Shown here: piece by piece, positions 47,052-56,604 of the stretch
How the letters are laid out: each line of letters begins with the position of its first letter
Position numbering within the stretch: the first letter of the stretch is position 1
Source: DASXZH01 sp963829965
Lineage (GTDB): Bacteria > Armatimonadota > Fimbriimonadia > Fimbriimonadales > Fimbriimonadaceae
NCBI GenBank assembly: GCA_963829965.1
Contig: CAWHLK010000023.1
Location: 62,001 to 126,000, forward strand
Length of the DNA stretch: 64,000 nt
Reading direction: 5' to 3'
Made by a program: the position numbers and the translations under genes
Notes under the pieces: generated by a model
Databases searched by the model: none
What the model was told of the DNA's origin: nothing
What the model saw: the letters and a program-made list of their open reading frames with translations, nothing else

Positions 47052-48545
47052 GAAAGATCGACGTTGTAATGGAGGCCGACGTTGGTTTTGCGGTTAATGG
47101 CTCCAACAATAACGCATCTGGCCGCTAACAGCAGGTTGTAAGTTTCCAGCGGATGCTGGGAATACGCGGCTTCGGGAAGCGCCTCATATTCACCAATAAG
47201 CGCATCCACTGCTTTCTTGGCCTCCTTTAAGCCCGCATCGGATCGCACAATGGCGACGCGGTCCGTCATTGTCTTCTGCAGCGTGCGCCGGATATGAATG
47301 GACCTGGCCTCCGAAATGGCTCGGGTCTTTGAGCGTTCGACTGTAATCGCAGTTTGTCTCTCGCCGACGGGTGATGCTTGGGCCGCCGCTCGCGCAAATA
47401 CCAACGCCTCCAAGAGGCTATTGCTGGCGAGACGGTTTGCGCCATGAACGCCCGTGCAGGCGACTTCGCCCGCCGCGTAGAGACCGTCGATTGAAGTTCG
47501 ACCACTGAGGTCCGTTTTCACGCCCCCGCAACTGTAATGCTGGGCGGGAACAACGGGAATCCAGTCCGTGGTTATATCGAGCCCAATCGTCTTGAGCTTC
47601 TCGTAAATGGTCGGAAATTCCGCCTTGGTCGCTTCTCTCGCCAAGTGCGCCATATCCAGATAGAGGCACCACGTCTGGAGCCGTTTCATTTCCGCTTCCA
47701 TCGCCCTCGCAACCACATCCCGTGGGGCTAGCTCCAGCCGGTCATCATAGTCAAACATGAATCGATGGCCAAGATGATTGCGAAGTGTGCCGCCCGCGCC
47801 ACGGGCCGCTTCGGTGATCAGAAAACTGCGCAGTTGCGGGTGGTAGAGCGTGGTCGGGTGGAACTGCATGAATTCCATGTTCTCGATGACCGCACCGGCT
47901 CGCACGGCAAGGCCAATGCCGTCTGCCGTGGCGACCGAAGGGTTGGTAGTGTGCTGGTAAAGCCGGCCACAACCGCCGGTAGATAGAAATACGGAACTTG
48001 CCAGGAAGAGTCTAGCCTGCGGTCCATCCAGCATCGCAAGCGCGCCAACACAAACGCCATTCTCGACGAGCAAGTCAATCACATAGGCGTGTTCATAAAC
48101 CTTGATGTTGGGGTTGTTTGCTACCGCTTCGGCAACCACTCTTTCTATTTCCCAGCCGGTCTTGTCCACGTGGTGAACGATGCGGTTGCGGCTATGGCCG
48201 CCTTCTCGCCCAAGTTCAAGATCGCCTTCGGCGTCAGTATCGAATTGCGCACCGTGGCCGCGCAGCCATTCGATCGCAGAATGGCGCGTTCTGTACCAAG
48301 AACCGGACTGCTGCAGGGTCACAGAGCCCCGCGCCGGCCACTAGGGTGTCCTGCTCGTGAAGATGCCAAGAGTCGGCCTCGCCGACAGCGGCGGCAATGC
48401 CTCCCTGCGCATAGCTTGTGTTCGCATCTTCCACGTCGGCCTTGGTTAGAACGCATACGCTTCCGCGTTCAGCGGCGGTTAGGGCGTAAGTCAATCCAGC
48501 AAGACCGCTGCCGATGGCAAGGAAATCGAACTGCTCGGACTTCAT
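47048..48545 (-). CDS. nadB: L-aspartate oxidase (frameshifted)
   Basis: FAD enzyme that oxidises aspartate to iminoaspartate for NAD synthesis. From ATG 48545: FLAIGSGLAGLTYALTAAER (FAD-binding dinucleotide fold), TSYAQGGIAAAVGEADSWHL and DTLVAGAGLCDPAAVRFLV. One extra T near 48284-48287 then breaks the frame. With it removed, NAPSAIEWLRGHGAQFD follows and the second frame continues through QFHPTTLYHPQLRSFLITEA, GGVKTDLSGRTSIDGLYAAGE and GANRLASNSLLEALVFARAA, all diagnostic of NadB. About 498 residues, the usual length. No other NAD gene is nearby. The break in a clean housekeeping gene points to a sequence error. Confidence 0.9.
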
Positions 48546-48569
48546 AGGTTAGTTATACTCCGGCGCGAA

Positions 48570-49571
48570 CTACCGGTCCTTGCGGAGCAGAACGAGGAGG
48601 AATGGCGCCCCGACGATGGCGGTGACAACGCCAACGGGTATTTCTCCTCCTGGCAACGCGCGTTGTGCGATAAAATCTGCGGCCAGCAAGAGGCAGGCGC
48701 CAATGAGGCCAGAGCCGATCAGGGAGACACGCCAATCCACTCCCAGGGTTCGGCGAGCGATATGGGGCGCCGCGAGGCCAAGAAATCCGATCACCCCTAC
48801 CGCACCCACCGAGGCCGCAACCATGGCCGTCGACGTCACCAATACCACAAGCTTGAGTCTAGACACGTTCACACCAAGGCGCTGGGCGGTGTCTTCACCC
48901 AGGGCTAGGGCGTTCAGTTGTTTTGAATAAGCGATGAGCACGGCCGCTCCTGCTAACAAAACGCAGAACAGCAACTCGTCCTTATTCCAAAAGGCGTACG
49001 AGATATCCCCCAGGAGCCAATTCAGAACCTTGCTAGTGTCTTGGCCCCCTCTAAGCAGCACGAAGCTTAGCACGGCGCTTAGCATGGAACTGGTTACTAC
49101 GCCCGCAAGCAGCAGAGTTTGCACGTTGACCACGCCCCGGCGCTTCGAGATGGCAAATACAAACCCAAGGGCAAGCAGCCCGGCGGGAAACGCGCCGATC
49201 ATAAGCCCCAATCCCTGCGCAAACCCGCCCCAGCTGGCTCCAAAGCCGGTGACCAGGGCAATGGCGCCCCCCACTGCGGCACCCGATGAAACACCTACAA
49301 TATAGGGTTCTGCGAGTGGATTTCTGAATAGCGCTTGCAAAGCGGAGCCCACCATGCCAAGCATTGCTCCGACCGCGACGCAACAGCAGGCCCTAGGCAT
49401 CCTGAGCACCCAAACAACGCTATTGGCTTCGCTATCGAATCCCGGCCTCCAAAGCTCCGGCCACAGTTCGCCCATGTGAAAGGCGTGGGAATTTGAGATG
49501 ACATAGACAACGAAGAGTACGGCGAGGAACGCGATTAAACCGGAGAATCTCGCCAAGGTTCGCGCGTTCAT
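48570..49571 (-). CDS. FecCD/BtuC-type ABC transporter permease
   Basis: A 333-residue permease with 9-10 predicted helices, of the family that imports iron-siderophore, heme or vitamin B12. Family motifs: LRMPRACCCVAVGAMLGMVG, ALFRNPLAEPYIVGVSSGAA (the coupling region) and IGFLGLAAPHIARRTLGVDW. No ATP-binding or substrate-binding partner is in the window on either side; partners may lie elsewhere. It begins 48 bases after the end of nothing on its strand and is followed by nadB 24 bases downstream, so they may share a transcript. Confidence 0.9.
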   Translation of the reverse strand: MNARTLARFSGLIAFLAVLFVVYVISNSHAFHMGELWPELWRPGFDSEANSVVWVLRMPRACCCVAVGAMLGMVGSALQALFRNPLAEPYIVGVSSGAAVGGAIALVTGFGASWGGFAQGLGLMIGAFPAGLLALGFVFAISKRRGVVNVQTLLLAGVVTSSMLSAVLSFVLLRGGQDTSKVLNWLLGDISYAFWNKDELLFCVLLAGAAVLIAYSKQLNALALGEDTAQRLGVNVSRLKLVVLVTSTAMVAASVGAVGVIGFLGLAAPHIARRTLGVDWRVSLIGSGLIGACLLLAADFIAQRALPGGEIPVGVVTAIVGAPFLLVLLRKDR

Positions 49572-49639
49572 TGGATGAGTGATTATGGACGGTTATGCCG
49601 ATTAGGATTTCTCTCAGAATGTCAGCCTAAAGTTGATGC

Positions 49640-50119
49640 ATGGCCAATTGGATTCACGTGCACCCGGTCGCAGCTAGCGTTCCAGCCGGCTCTTCCTCAG
49701 GAGGAACCGGCAAGCTCTCGGCTTGGACGCTATTGGCCATATCGAGCTGCTGCGTTGCGCTCGCAAGCATTACGTTCCTTGCGGGCGAAGTGCGGGCCTT
49801 CACACTTAAAAACGAGGATCGGATGATCTTCGAGGTCAACTCCGTTTACAGAGGGCTAGAAGAGGGCAATGCGCACGTCGCCAAAGCAATGTGCAGCGAC
49901 TCGGCCTACAAGGCGCTCATGGATTCGAACTTGAAACATGGCAACGTGATCTCGTACAGGATATTGGAAACGAACGCCGAGGTCCTGAGCATTCCGGTCG
50001 GTTCTATTGTGGAGGTCCAAAGGCAAATGGGGCTTTATTATGAGAGCCTCCAGACCGAAGGAGCCGGCAGCACGGAGATCGAGTCTTACGGGCTTTGTGA
50101 CGAACCGGCACATCTTTAA
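49640..50119 (+). CDS. Membrane-anchored hypothetical protein
   Basis: A 159-residue protein of unknown function. It has a soluble N-terminus of ~28 residues, one membrane helix (about 29-52, TLLAISSCCVALASITFLAG) and a short extracytoplasmic domain (about 60-159) with KNEDRMIFEVNSVYRGLEEG. It precedes the aminotransferase gene by 64 bases in the same direction. No family was recognised. Confidence 0.5.
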   Translation: MANWIHVHPVAASVPAGSSSGGTGKLSAWTLLAISSCCVALASITFLAGEVRAFTLKNEDRMIFEVNSVYRGLEEGNAHVAKAMCSDSAYKALMDSNLKHGNVISYRILETNAEVLSIPVGSIVEVQRQMGLYYESLQTEGAGSTEIESYGLCDEPAHL

Positions 50120-50183
50120 GACAGACGAGTCGGACTCGTCTCGCCACCCTTCACTCATCACCCACGGGGTATACAATCAAGCA

Positions 50184-51371
50184 GTGAAAACGTTGAATCT
50201 ATCTGCCCGCGCCGGCCAAGTTAAGCCTTCTCCCACCCTTGGCATGACTGCCAAGGCGAACGCGATGAAGGCAGAAGGCATCAACGTGATCAGCTTCGCC
50301 GCAGGAGAGCCGGATTTCAACACGCCGGAGCCGATTTGTGAAGCAGCGATTAAGGCGATCCATGACGGCTTCACAAAATACACGCCGAGCAGCGGCATCA
50401 AGGAGCTGAAGGAAGCGATTGCGAGCAAGCTTCACAAGGAAAACGGCGTCAACGTCAAACCGGACCAAGTGGTGGTCAGCTGCGGGGCAAAGCATAGTGT
50501 CTACAACTCAATGCAAATGCTCGTGGATCCCGGCGACGAAGTGATCCTCATCGCCCCCTACTGGATGACTTATGCGGACCAGGTTATGCTTGCGGGAGGC
50601 TCGTCGGTCGTCGTTCACACGACAGCAGAAAGCGGATTCGTCCCGGAAATTGAGACGATCAAAGAGAAGATCAGCCCGCGAACGAAGGCCATCATTTTGA
50701 ACTCGCCATGCAACCCAACTGGCGCGGTATTTCCGAGAAGCACCTTCAAAGAGATCGCTCAGCTGGCCATCAGAAACGACCTGTGGGTGGTGGCTGACGA
50801 AATTTATGAAAAGCTTGTCTATGGCGAGGAGCACACGAGCATTGCCTCATTGGGCTCTGAGATAGCGGAAAGAACCATAACGATCGGCGGATGCAGCAAG
50901 TCGTTTTCCATGACTGGGTGGCGGATTGGTTGGGCCGCGGCCCCGCCCGAGATCGCTAAGGCGATGTCCAGTTTCCAGGATTCGGTCACCAGCAACCCCA
51001 CATCCTTCGCCCAGAAGGGAGCGATCGAGGCCTACAAACTTAGCCCGGAGAGCGTGGAGAAGATGCGGGCGGAGTTCGAGGCACGAAGGGACCTGATCAC
51101 GGAAGAGCTTGGGCGCATCCCGAAGCTGGGCGTACCGAAGCCAAAAGGCGCGTTCTATGCGCTCGTCGATTTCTCAGCGTACGTGGGAGGCAATATGAAG
51201 AGTGACCATGAACTTGCCCAATATCTGCTTGAGAAGGCCCAAGTTGCCACCATTCCCGGCTCGGTCTTTGAGGCGTCCGGTTATCTGCGGCTCAGCTACG
51301 CGACAAGCAGGGAGAACATAAAAGCAGGAGTGCGCCGCATAGGCGAGGCGCTTTCCAATCAAACGTTTTGA
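50184..51371 (+). CDS. Aspartate/aromatic aminotransferase (class I, PLP)
   Basis: A 395-residue class I aminotransferase, aspartate-aminotransferase subgroup Ib. VISFAAGEPDFNTPEP is the N-terminal family motif, FTKYTPSSGIKELKEAI follows, and the PLP lysine lies in GGCSKSFSMTGWRIGW. Other signs are NSPCNPTGAVF and the C-terminal LRLSYATSRENI, with the substrate-binding Arg. GTG at 50184 was used because it gives the standard length (about 395); the upstream frame runs through the end of the hypothetical gene. The stop overlaps the rnc start by four bases. Confidence 0.92.
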   Translation: MKTLNLSARAGQVKPSPTLGMTAKANAMKAEGINVISFAAGEPDFNTPEPICEAAIKAIHDGFTKYTPSSGIKELKEAIASKLHKENGVNVKPDQVVVSCGAKHSVYNSMQMLVDPGDEVILIAPYWMTYADQVMLAGGSSVVVHTTAESGFVPEIETIKEKISPRTKAIILNSPCNPTGAVFPRSTFKEIAQLAIRNDLWVVADEIYEKLVYGEEHTSIASLGSEIAERTITIGGCSKSFSMTGWRIGWAAAPPEIAKAMSSFQDSVTSNPTSFAQKGAIEAYKLSPESVEKMRAEFEARRDLITEELGRIPKLGVPKPKGAFYALVDFSAYVGGNMKSDHELAQYLLEKAQVATIPGSVFEASGYLRLSYATSRENIKAGVRRIGEALSNQTF

Positions 51372-52069
51372 TACCGAAACCAATACCTCTCGTCAACGAA
51401 GAGCTATTCCAGCGCGCAATGCGCCATCGTTCGGCAGCGAACGACAGCGTTGCCGACAGCTATGAACGTCTGGAATTTTTCGGGGATTCCGTGCTTGGGC
51501 TCATCATCGCCCAGTTTTTGTACGAGCATCATCCGGCTTGGGATCAAGGCATGCTCAGTAAGGCCAAGTCGAGCGTTGTTCAGGAAGGGCCGCTGGCGGA
51601 AGCAGCCCAAAAAATAGGACTGGATCGTTACTTGGAGTTGAGCGGAAGCGAGGAGGCAACCGGAGGCAGAGAGCGTCCCTCGATTTTGGCGGATGCGTTT
51701 GAGTCTATCATTGGAGCCATCTATCTGGAGTCCGGAATGGATCAAGCGCGATGGTTCGTGCTGGAACAGCTTGATCCGTACCTGCGGCTCATCAGCGGGG
51801 GCGATGTTAATCCCCACGACCACAAGTCGAAGCTGCAAGAGGTCGCTCAAGCTACTTGGCGGAAAACTCCGCTCTACAGAGTGTCCTCCGAATATGGTGT
51901 TGCCCACAATAGGCGTTTCGTAGTGCAAGTACTGTTTGATAATGAAGTCATGGGACAGGGCGAGGGACGTTCCAAGAAAGAGGGTGAACAGTCCGCCGCC
52001 AAAGCAGCTTTGGACCTCATTGAGAGCGCTCGCCGAGCCCGGGAAACTGCCATGGATATGGACCGCTAA
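51368..52069 (+). CDS. rnc: Ribonuclease III
   Basis: A 233-residue double-strand RNA nuclease for rRNA and mRNA processing. The signature ERLEFFGDSVLGLIIAQFL (about residues 33-51) and the second acidic site DAFESIIGAIYLESG are intact. The C-terminal dsRNA-binding domain (HDHKSKLQEVAQATWRKTPL, then KKEGEQSAAKAALDL) is complete. TTG at 51368 overlaps the aminotransferase stop (TTGA), which supports coupled translation. Confidence 0.93.
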   Translation: MIPKPIPLVNEELFQRAMRHRSAANDSVADSYERLEFFGDSVLGLIIAQFLYEHHPAWDQGMLSKAKSSVVQEGPLAEAAQKIGLDRYLELSGSEEATGGRERPSILADAFESIIGAIYLESGMDQARWFVLEQLDPYLRLISGGDVNPHDHKSKLQEVAQATWRKTPLYRVSSEYGVAHNRRFVVQVLFDNEVMGQGEGRSKKEGEQSAAKAALDLIESARRARETAMDMDR

Positions 52070-52114
52070 AAAGGCTCACGAACTTGTTGGGACCAGCCGA
52101 TAGTTATATGAGGG

Positions 52115-53332
52115 ATGTCCAGCTCCAACGACGTTTATATGGCGCGGCAGCCAATCTATGGCCGCAACATGTCGCTCTTTGCGTATGAACTATTGTTCAG
52201 AAGGAGCGGAGCTTTGACCGCAGGCGAGATGGACGCCGAAGAGGAAGCCCAAGTCCTTGTATCCAGCCTGATCGATATTGGGCTTAACGAGTTGATTGGC
52301 GATTCGAAAGCGTTCGTCAATGCATCGGAAGCCATTCTCATGAGCAGTGCGATCACGATGTTCCCTAAAGACAAAGTTGTGATCGAAGTGCTTGAGACGG
52401 TCAGCTTGTCCCAGGAAGTGGTCGACCGAGTTGCCTTGCTGCGTAAGTTTGGATACACGATCGCACTCGACGATTTCTGTTATACGCCTGAGGCAGAACC
52501 CCTTATGGCGGAAGCCCAAATCATCAAGCTAGACATTCTGGAGAAGAGCGAGGCTCAGATCAGCACCGCTTTCAGGAAGGCCAAGCGCCCGGGCATCCGT
52601 GTCCTGGCCGAAAAAGTGGAAACGCAGGAGCAGTATCAAATCTGCCAACGCATGGGCTTCGATCTTTTTCAAGGTTTCTTCTTTGCAAAGCCGGAACTGA
52701 TGAAGGGCAGCAGCCTTCGCGCCAATCAAGTGGCAATGCTAAGGCTTGCAGCGAAGATCCATTCGCCGGACATGCATTATTCCGACCTTGAGGAAATCAT
52801 CTCGTCGGATGTGGCGCTTACGTTTAAGCTTCTGAAGCTGGTGAAAAGCGCCCACTTCGGGTTGAGCTGCACGATCACTTCGATTCGCCAGGCTCTCATG
52901 TTTCTTGGGATCAACACGGTCGCGTCCCTCGCAACGATGCTTTCCATGGTCGGGAGCACTGAAAAACCGGATGAAGTGGTAACGACTTCTCTGGTTCGTG
53001 CGAAAATGTGCGAACTGCTCGCCCAGTGGCGAGGAAAGCCGGGTTTGGACCGGTACTTCACCGTTGGCATTTTGTCATTGGTGGACGCTTTGATGGACGC
53101 CCCAATGGACCAGATTTTGAACGAATTGCCTTTGGCGTCGGAAATCAATGCTGCTTTGCTGGACCCTTTCGCCGCCGGTGATTTAGCGGAAACGCTCCGG
53201 ATGGTCGCCGCATTCGAGCGCGGTGATTGGGACTCGGTGAGCCTGCCCGGTTTGACGCCATTGCAAGTATCAAACGCCTACCACGCATCGGTCACCTGGT
53301 CAGTGCAGGCAAGCGCAGCGCTTGCAGCGTAG
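52115..53332 (+). CDS. EAL-HDOD (YuxH-like) signalling protein
   Basis: A 405-residue fusion of an EAL-type domain (about residues 1-200) and an HDOD domain (about 205-400). The signature reads AYELLF where active c-di-GMP phosphodiesterases have EAL or EVL. Later EAL blocks are recognisable (YTIALDDFCY; IIKLDI; VLAEKVETQEQY; GFDLFQGFFFAKPE). HDOD part: MLRLAAKIHSPDMHYSDLEE, then LTFKLLKLVKSAHFGLS and ITSIRQALMFLGI. This architecture is usually a degenerate c-di-GMP-binding or regulatory protein linked to motility. It is the second HDOD protein in the window. It stands alone between rnc and ruvC. Confidence 0.88.
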   Translation: MSSSNDVYMARQPIYGRNMSLFAYELLFRRSGALTAGEMDAEEEAQVLVSSLIDIGLNELIGDSKAFVNASEAILMSSAITMFPKDKVVIEVLETVSLSQEVVDRVALLRKFGYTIALDDFCYTPEAEPLMAEAQIIKLDILEKSEAQISTAFRKAKRPGIRVLAEKVETQEQYQICQRMGFDLFQGFFFAKPELMKGSSLRANQVAMLRLAAKIHSPDMHYSDLEEIISSDVALTFKLLKLVKSAHFGLSCTITSIRQALMFLGINTVASLATMLSMVGSTEKPDEVVTTSLVRAKMCELLAQWRGKPGLDRYFTVGILSLVDALMDAPMDQILNELPLASEINAALLDPFAAGDLAETLRMVAAFERGDWDSVSLPGLTPLQVSNAYHASVTWSVQASAALAA

Positions 53333-53389
53333 AGAGGCCGGATCCATTCACTGCGAGGCCGCCGCAAACCCGGCACGGGCGCGGAGCGC

Positions 53390-53878
53390 CTATTTCCCAA
53401 CAGGAGGCAGCGCACTGCATCTCATCCCGTGACAGATCGCAATGGCCAGGGCATCCGCCACGTCATCTGGTTTTGGCGCCTCTTTAAGGCCCAGAAGCTT
53501 GGTGACCATGTATTGCACTTGCTTCTTCTCCGCAGCGCCGTTCCCAACCACGGAGAGCTTTATCTGGGGCGGGGTGTATTCGTTCCACGGCAAGCCCTTT
53601 TGGCTCCCGACGAGCAGGAGCACGCCGAGGGCTTTGGAAACGTCCATTGCGGTCTTGACATTGACGGAAAAGAGCAGTTTTTCAGTGGCAAGTTCGTCCG
53701 GCTGCAGGCGATCGACAAGAGAAGTAACTTCCTCGTGGATCAGCCGCAAGCGGTCGTGAAGGGCGATGCGAGGGGTGGTGATCAGGCCGAAGTCAACGGG
53801 AATCAGCCTGGATCCCTCGCGCAGGATAAGGCCGTAGCCAATGCGCTCAAGGCCGGGATCGAGGCCGAGAACCCTCAT
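53390..53878 (-). CDS. ruvC: Holliday junction resolvase RuvC
   Basis: A 162-residue RuvC. MRVLGLDPGLERIGYGLI holds the first catalytic Asp, ELATEKLLFSVNVKTAMDVS the catalytic Glu region, and KPDDVADALAIAICHGM the C-terminal acidic residues. It cuts Holliday junctions made by RuvAB. The ATG at 53878 overlaps the mutL stop as ATGA, so ruvC follows mutL in one operon. ruvA and ruvB are not in the window. Confidence 0.95.
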   Translation of the reverse strand: MRVLGLDPGLERIGYGLILREGSRLIPVDFGLITTPRIALHDRLRLIHEEVTSLVDRLQPDELATEKLLFSVNVKTAMDVSKALGVLLLVGSQKGLPWNEYTPPQIKLSVVGNGAAEKKQVQYMVTKLLGLKEAPKPDDVADALAIAICHGMRCSALPPVGK

Positions 53879-55665
53879 GTTCGCTTGAATTTGCGCAACA
53901 GCTCTTCCTGGGAGAGCATGATGGTGATAGGCCGGCCGTGGGGGCAGAGATAGGGGTTTTCGGTGGAGGCGAGATCCACTATCAGTTTCTCCATCTCGGG
54001 AAGTGAAAGATAATCCCCCGCTTTAACCGCCATTTTGCACGAACTGGTGATCCATATCTGCTCGCGCGTGGGAACGAACCGTTTGGTGATCGAAGCCTCC
54101 ACCAACTCGCTCACCATGTCCTGCAGCATTTTGACTGGCGACTTGCCCCTAAGCGCGGCCGGCGCCGCTCGAATCAGAAAGCTGTTCCCGCCAAAAGACT
54201 CCAAGTCAAAGCCCACCGCCGTGACTTCGCTCATGCGTTCATGCAGGAGAACGGCAGACCGTTTGTCCAAATGCAAAGGCTCTGGCGTGAGCAGTGGCTG
54301 CTTTTCAATAGCGGAAGCACCCTTGAGCCCGCATAGGTATTCGTAAAGGATCCGCTCGTGGGCTACATGCTGGTCGATGATTGCGATGCCGCGCTTCGTT
54401 TCCGCGACAATAAATGTGCTCATGACCTGGCCGAGAACTCTTAGACCCTCTACAAGCTCCCCAAACGGATATCGCGTTGTGTCCGAAGGAGCCGACACGT
54501 AGGACGAGGGCGTGACGATCGCCTCCTCAAGCGGCAGCTGGGCAAGAAAGGAGAGCTCGTTGATCCCGGTCTGAGTCGCCCCAATCGGCATCGTGAAGTT
54601 AAAGTCTCCTCTTGCGCCTGCAAGAGCCTCGTTTGTAAGCGTTATTCTGGTGGCGTCCGGCACCATTCCGTGCTCCATGAGCGCGCTGCGCACGGCGTAG
54701 CGAATAGCATCGAAGGCCGCTCCCTCCTGCTGGAACTTGACTTCACTCTTGGTGGGAGAGACGTTGACGTCCACCCGGTCTGCGTCAAGCTGCAAGTTTA
54801 AAATTACGACCGGATAACGACGCTCCGGAGTCAAATCTCTATACGCCTGATCAAGAGAAGCGTAGAGGGTTTTGGACCGAACTGGCCGGCCATTGACAAA
54901 GAAGTATTGAAACGCGCGGGTGGGTTTAGTGAAGTGCGGCGGGCTTACCAGTCCTCTCACGAGAATTCCTGCCGTGGCGGATTCTGTTTCGGCAAGGCTC
55001 CGGGCGGTTTCAGGGCCCCAGATCTCTGAGACGGCCTGCAATAGATCTCCCGAACCGCTAGTGTTGATCGCGGCCTGGCTGTTGTGTCGGACGTTGAACG
55101 ACACCTGCGGGTAGCCGAGCGCATATTTGTAAAGGTGCTCCAGGCATGCTCCTAGCTCCGTCGTGTCCGATTTTAAGAACTTCAGTCGGGCAGGCGTATT
55201 GTAGAACAGGTCTTCAACGCAGATTTCCGACCCTTGCGGGCCGGACGTGGTAGTTATAGGAGCAAGCTCTCCGCCGTGGATTTGCAGGACATGCCGAAGA
55301 CCATTCTCTGTGCCGGTGGAAACGGTCATGCGAGAAACTGAGGCGATCGAGGGCAAAGCCTCGCCTCGAAAGCCAAGGCTCAGGACCTTCGCCAAGTCCT
55401 CGGCGCTCGTTATTTTGGAGGTCGCATGCCGCTGAAGTGCGGTTTCCGCATCCTCGCGACTCATGCCACAGCCGTTATCGGTGACGCGGACCATCTCTTT
55501 ACCGCTGCCCCTCAGCTCTACTTCGATCCTCGTCGCGCCCGCATCCAAGGCGTTTTCAACCAACTCTTTTAGCACGGAAGCAGGTCTTTCGACAACCTCG
55601 CCCGCCGCGATTTGGTTCACGGTGTGGGGATCAAGGAGAAAAACTCGTCGAGAAAGCGTGGGCAT
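53875..55665 (-). CDS. mutL: DNA mismatch repair protein MutL
   Basis: A 596-residue mismatch-repair protein. The N-terminal GHKL ATPase shows LKELVENALDAGATRIEVEL, DNGCGMSREDAETALQRHAT and GFRGEALPSIASVSRMTV (residues ~35-110), and VDVNVSPTKSEVKFQ ends the transducer domain. A short linker (about 330-400) leads to a dimerisation domain with DQHVAHERILYEYL. The DQHVAHERILYEYL region and the C-terminal CPHGRPIT agree with endonuclease-type C-termini. It is the first gene of mutL-ruvC and diverges from motA 75 bases away. Confidence 0.95.
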   Translation of the reverse strand: MPTLSRRVFLLDPHTVNQIAAGEVVERPASVLKELVENALDAGATRIEVELRGSGKEMVRVTDNGCGMSREDAETALQRHATSKITSAEDLAKVLSLGFRGEALPSIASVSRMTVSTGTENGLRHVLQIHGGELAPITTTSGPQGSEICVEDLFYNTPARLKFLKSDTTELGACLEHLYKYALGYPQVSFNVRHNSQAAINTSGSGDLLQAVSEIWGPETARSLAETESATAGILVRGLVSPPHFTKPTRAFQYFFVNGRPVRSKTLYASLDQAYRDLTPERRYPVVILNLQLDADRVDVNVSPTKSEVKFQQEGAAFDAIRYAVRSALMEHGMVPDATRITLTNEALAGARGDFNFTMPIGATQTGINELSFLAQLPLEEAIVTPSSYVSAPSDTTRYPFGELVEGLRVLGQVMSTFIVAETKRGIAIIDQHVAHERILYEYLCGLKGASAIEKQPLLTPEPLHLDKRSAVLLHERMSEVTAVGFDLESFGGNSFLIRAAPAALRGKSPVKMLQDMVSELVEASITKRFVPTREQIWITSSCKMAVKAGDYLSLPEMEKLIVDLASTENPYLCPHGRPITIMLSQEELLRKFKRT

Positions 55666-55740
55666 GGGTAGGTAAATCCAAGACGATGCCGAACATTTAA
55701 TTGTATCCGGCTACGGGGCAAGGGCAGTTAAAGGGCGCGA

Positions 55741-56601
55741 ATGTTTGTAATTGTTGGAATTGTCATCCTCCTTGTATGCATCTTGGTTGGCTTTGTCATG
55801 GACAAAGGCAACCCCATGGCCCTGATCCAGATCAACGAATTCGTGATCCTAGGCGGCGCTGCAGTGGGTTCTTTCATCGCGGCAAACGGCATGGGCAACG
55901 TCGGTAAGACGATCAAGACCGTTCAGGGGCTCATGAAGCCCGATCCTTACACTAAAGAAACGTTCATGGACGTGCTCAAGATGATGTATCTCCTGTTCAA
56001 CGTTGCGAGGAAGGAGGGTTTGCTCGGTCTTGAGCAGCACATTGAGAACCCTGAAAGCAGCGATATCATTGGCAGGTTCCCAACCTTTGTCCACAACCAC
56101 CATGCGCAGGCCTTTTTCTGCGACACGATGAAGGTGATTTTAACCGGCGCGGTCGGGCCTCACGATCTTTCCGAAATGATGGAGATCGACCTGGATACGG
56201 CCCACGCCGAAATGAAACAGCCGCAAGAGGCAATCACCACCGTCGGCGACGCCATGCCCGGATTCGGAATCGTCGCTGCCGTCTTGGGAATTATTGTCAC
56301 GATGGGCAAGATAGGAGGTGAGCCGGGTGAAATCGGTAAATCCGTTGCTGCCGCCCTTGTGGGAACGTTCATGGGAATCCTGTTAGCATACGGTGTCTTC
56401 GCACCCATGGCCCGCGCCATCGAATTGCGTTTGAAGTCCGAAGCGCAATACCTGGCGTGCATAAGATTTGCTCTATTCAGCTTCGCGCGTGGCGAGTCGC
56501 CCATCACCTGCGTGGAGTTTGCCCGCCGAAACATCGAACCCAGTTTGCGCCCAGGGTTCAGTGAGATGGAAACTGCAGTCAAGGAACAAAAGGTGGCCTA
56601 A
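55741..56601 (+). CDS. motA: Flagellar motor stator protein MotA
   Basis: A 286-residue proton-channel stator subunit with four helices: IVGIVILLVCILVGFVMDKG (TM1), INEFVILGGAAVGSFIAANG (TM2), and the pair VGDAMPGFGIVAAVLGIIVT and SVAAALVGTFMGILLAYGVF (TM3-4, carrying the conserved Pro). The large cytoplasmic loop between TM2 and TM3 includes ARKEGLLGLEQHIENPESSD. It is 3 bases before motB. No flagellin or rod genes are in the window. Confidence 0.93.
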   Translation: MFVIVGIVILLVCILVGFVMDKGNPMALIQINEFVILGGAAVGSFIAANGMGNVGKTIKTVQGLMKPDPYTKETFMDVLKMMYLLFNVARKEGLLGLEQHIENPESSDIIGRFPTFVHNHHAQAFFCDTMKVILTGAVGPHDLSEMMEIDLDTAHAEMKQPQEAITTVGDAMPGFGIVAAVLGIIVTMGKIGGEPGEIGKSVAAALVGTFMGILLAYGVFAPMARAIELRLKSEAQYLACIRFALFSFARGESPITCVEFARRNIEPSLRPGFSEMETAVKEQKVA

Positions 56602-56604
56602 GCG

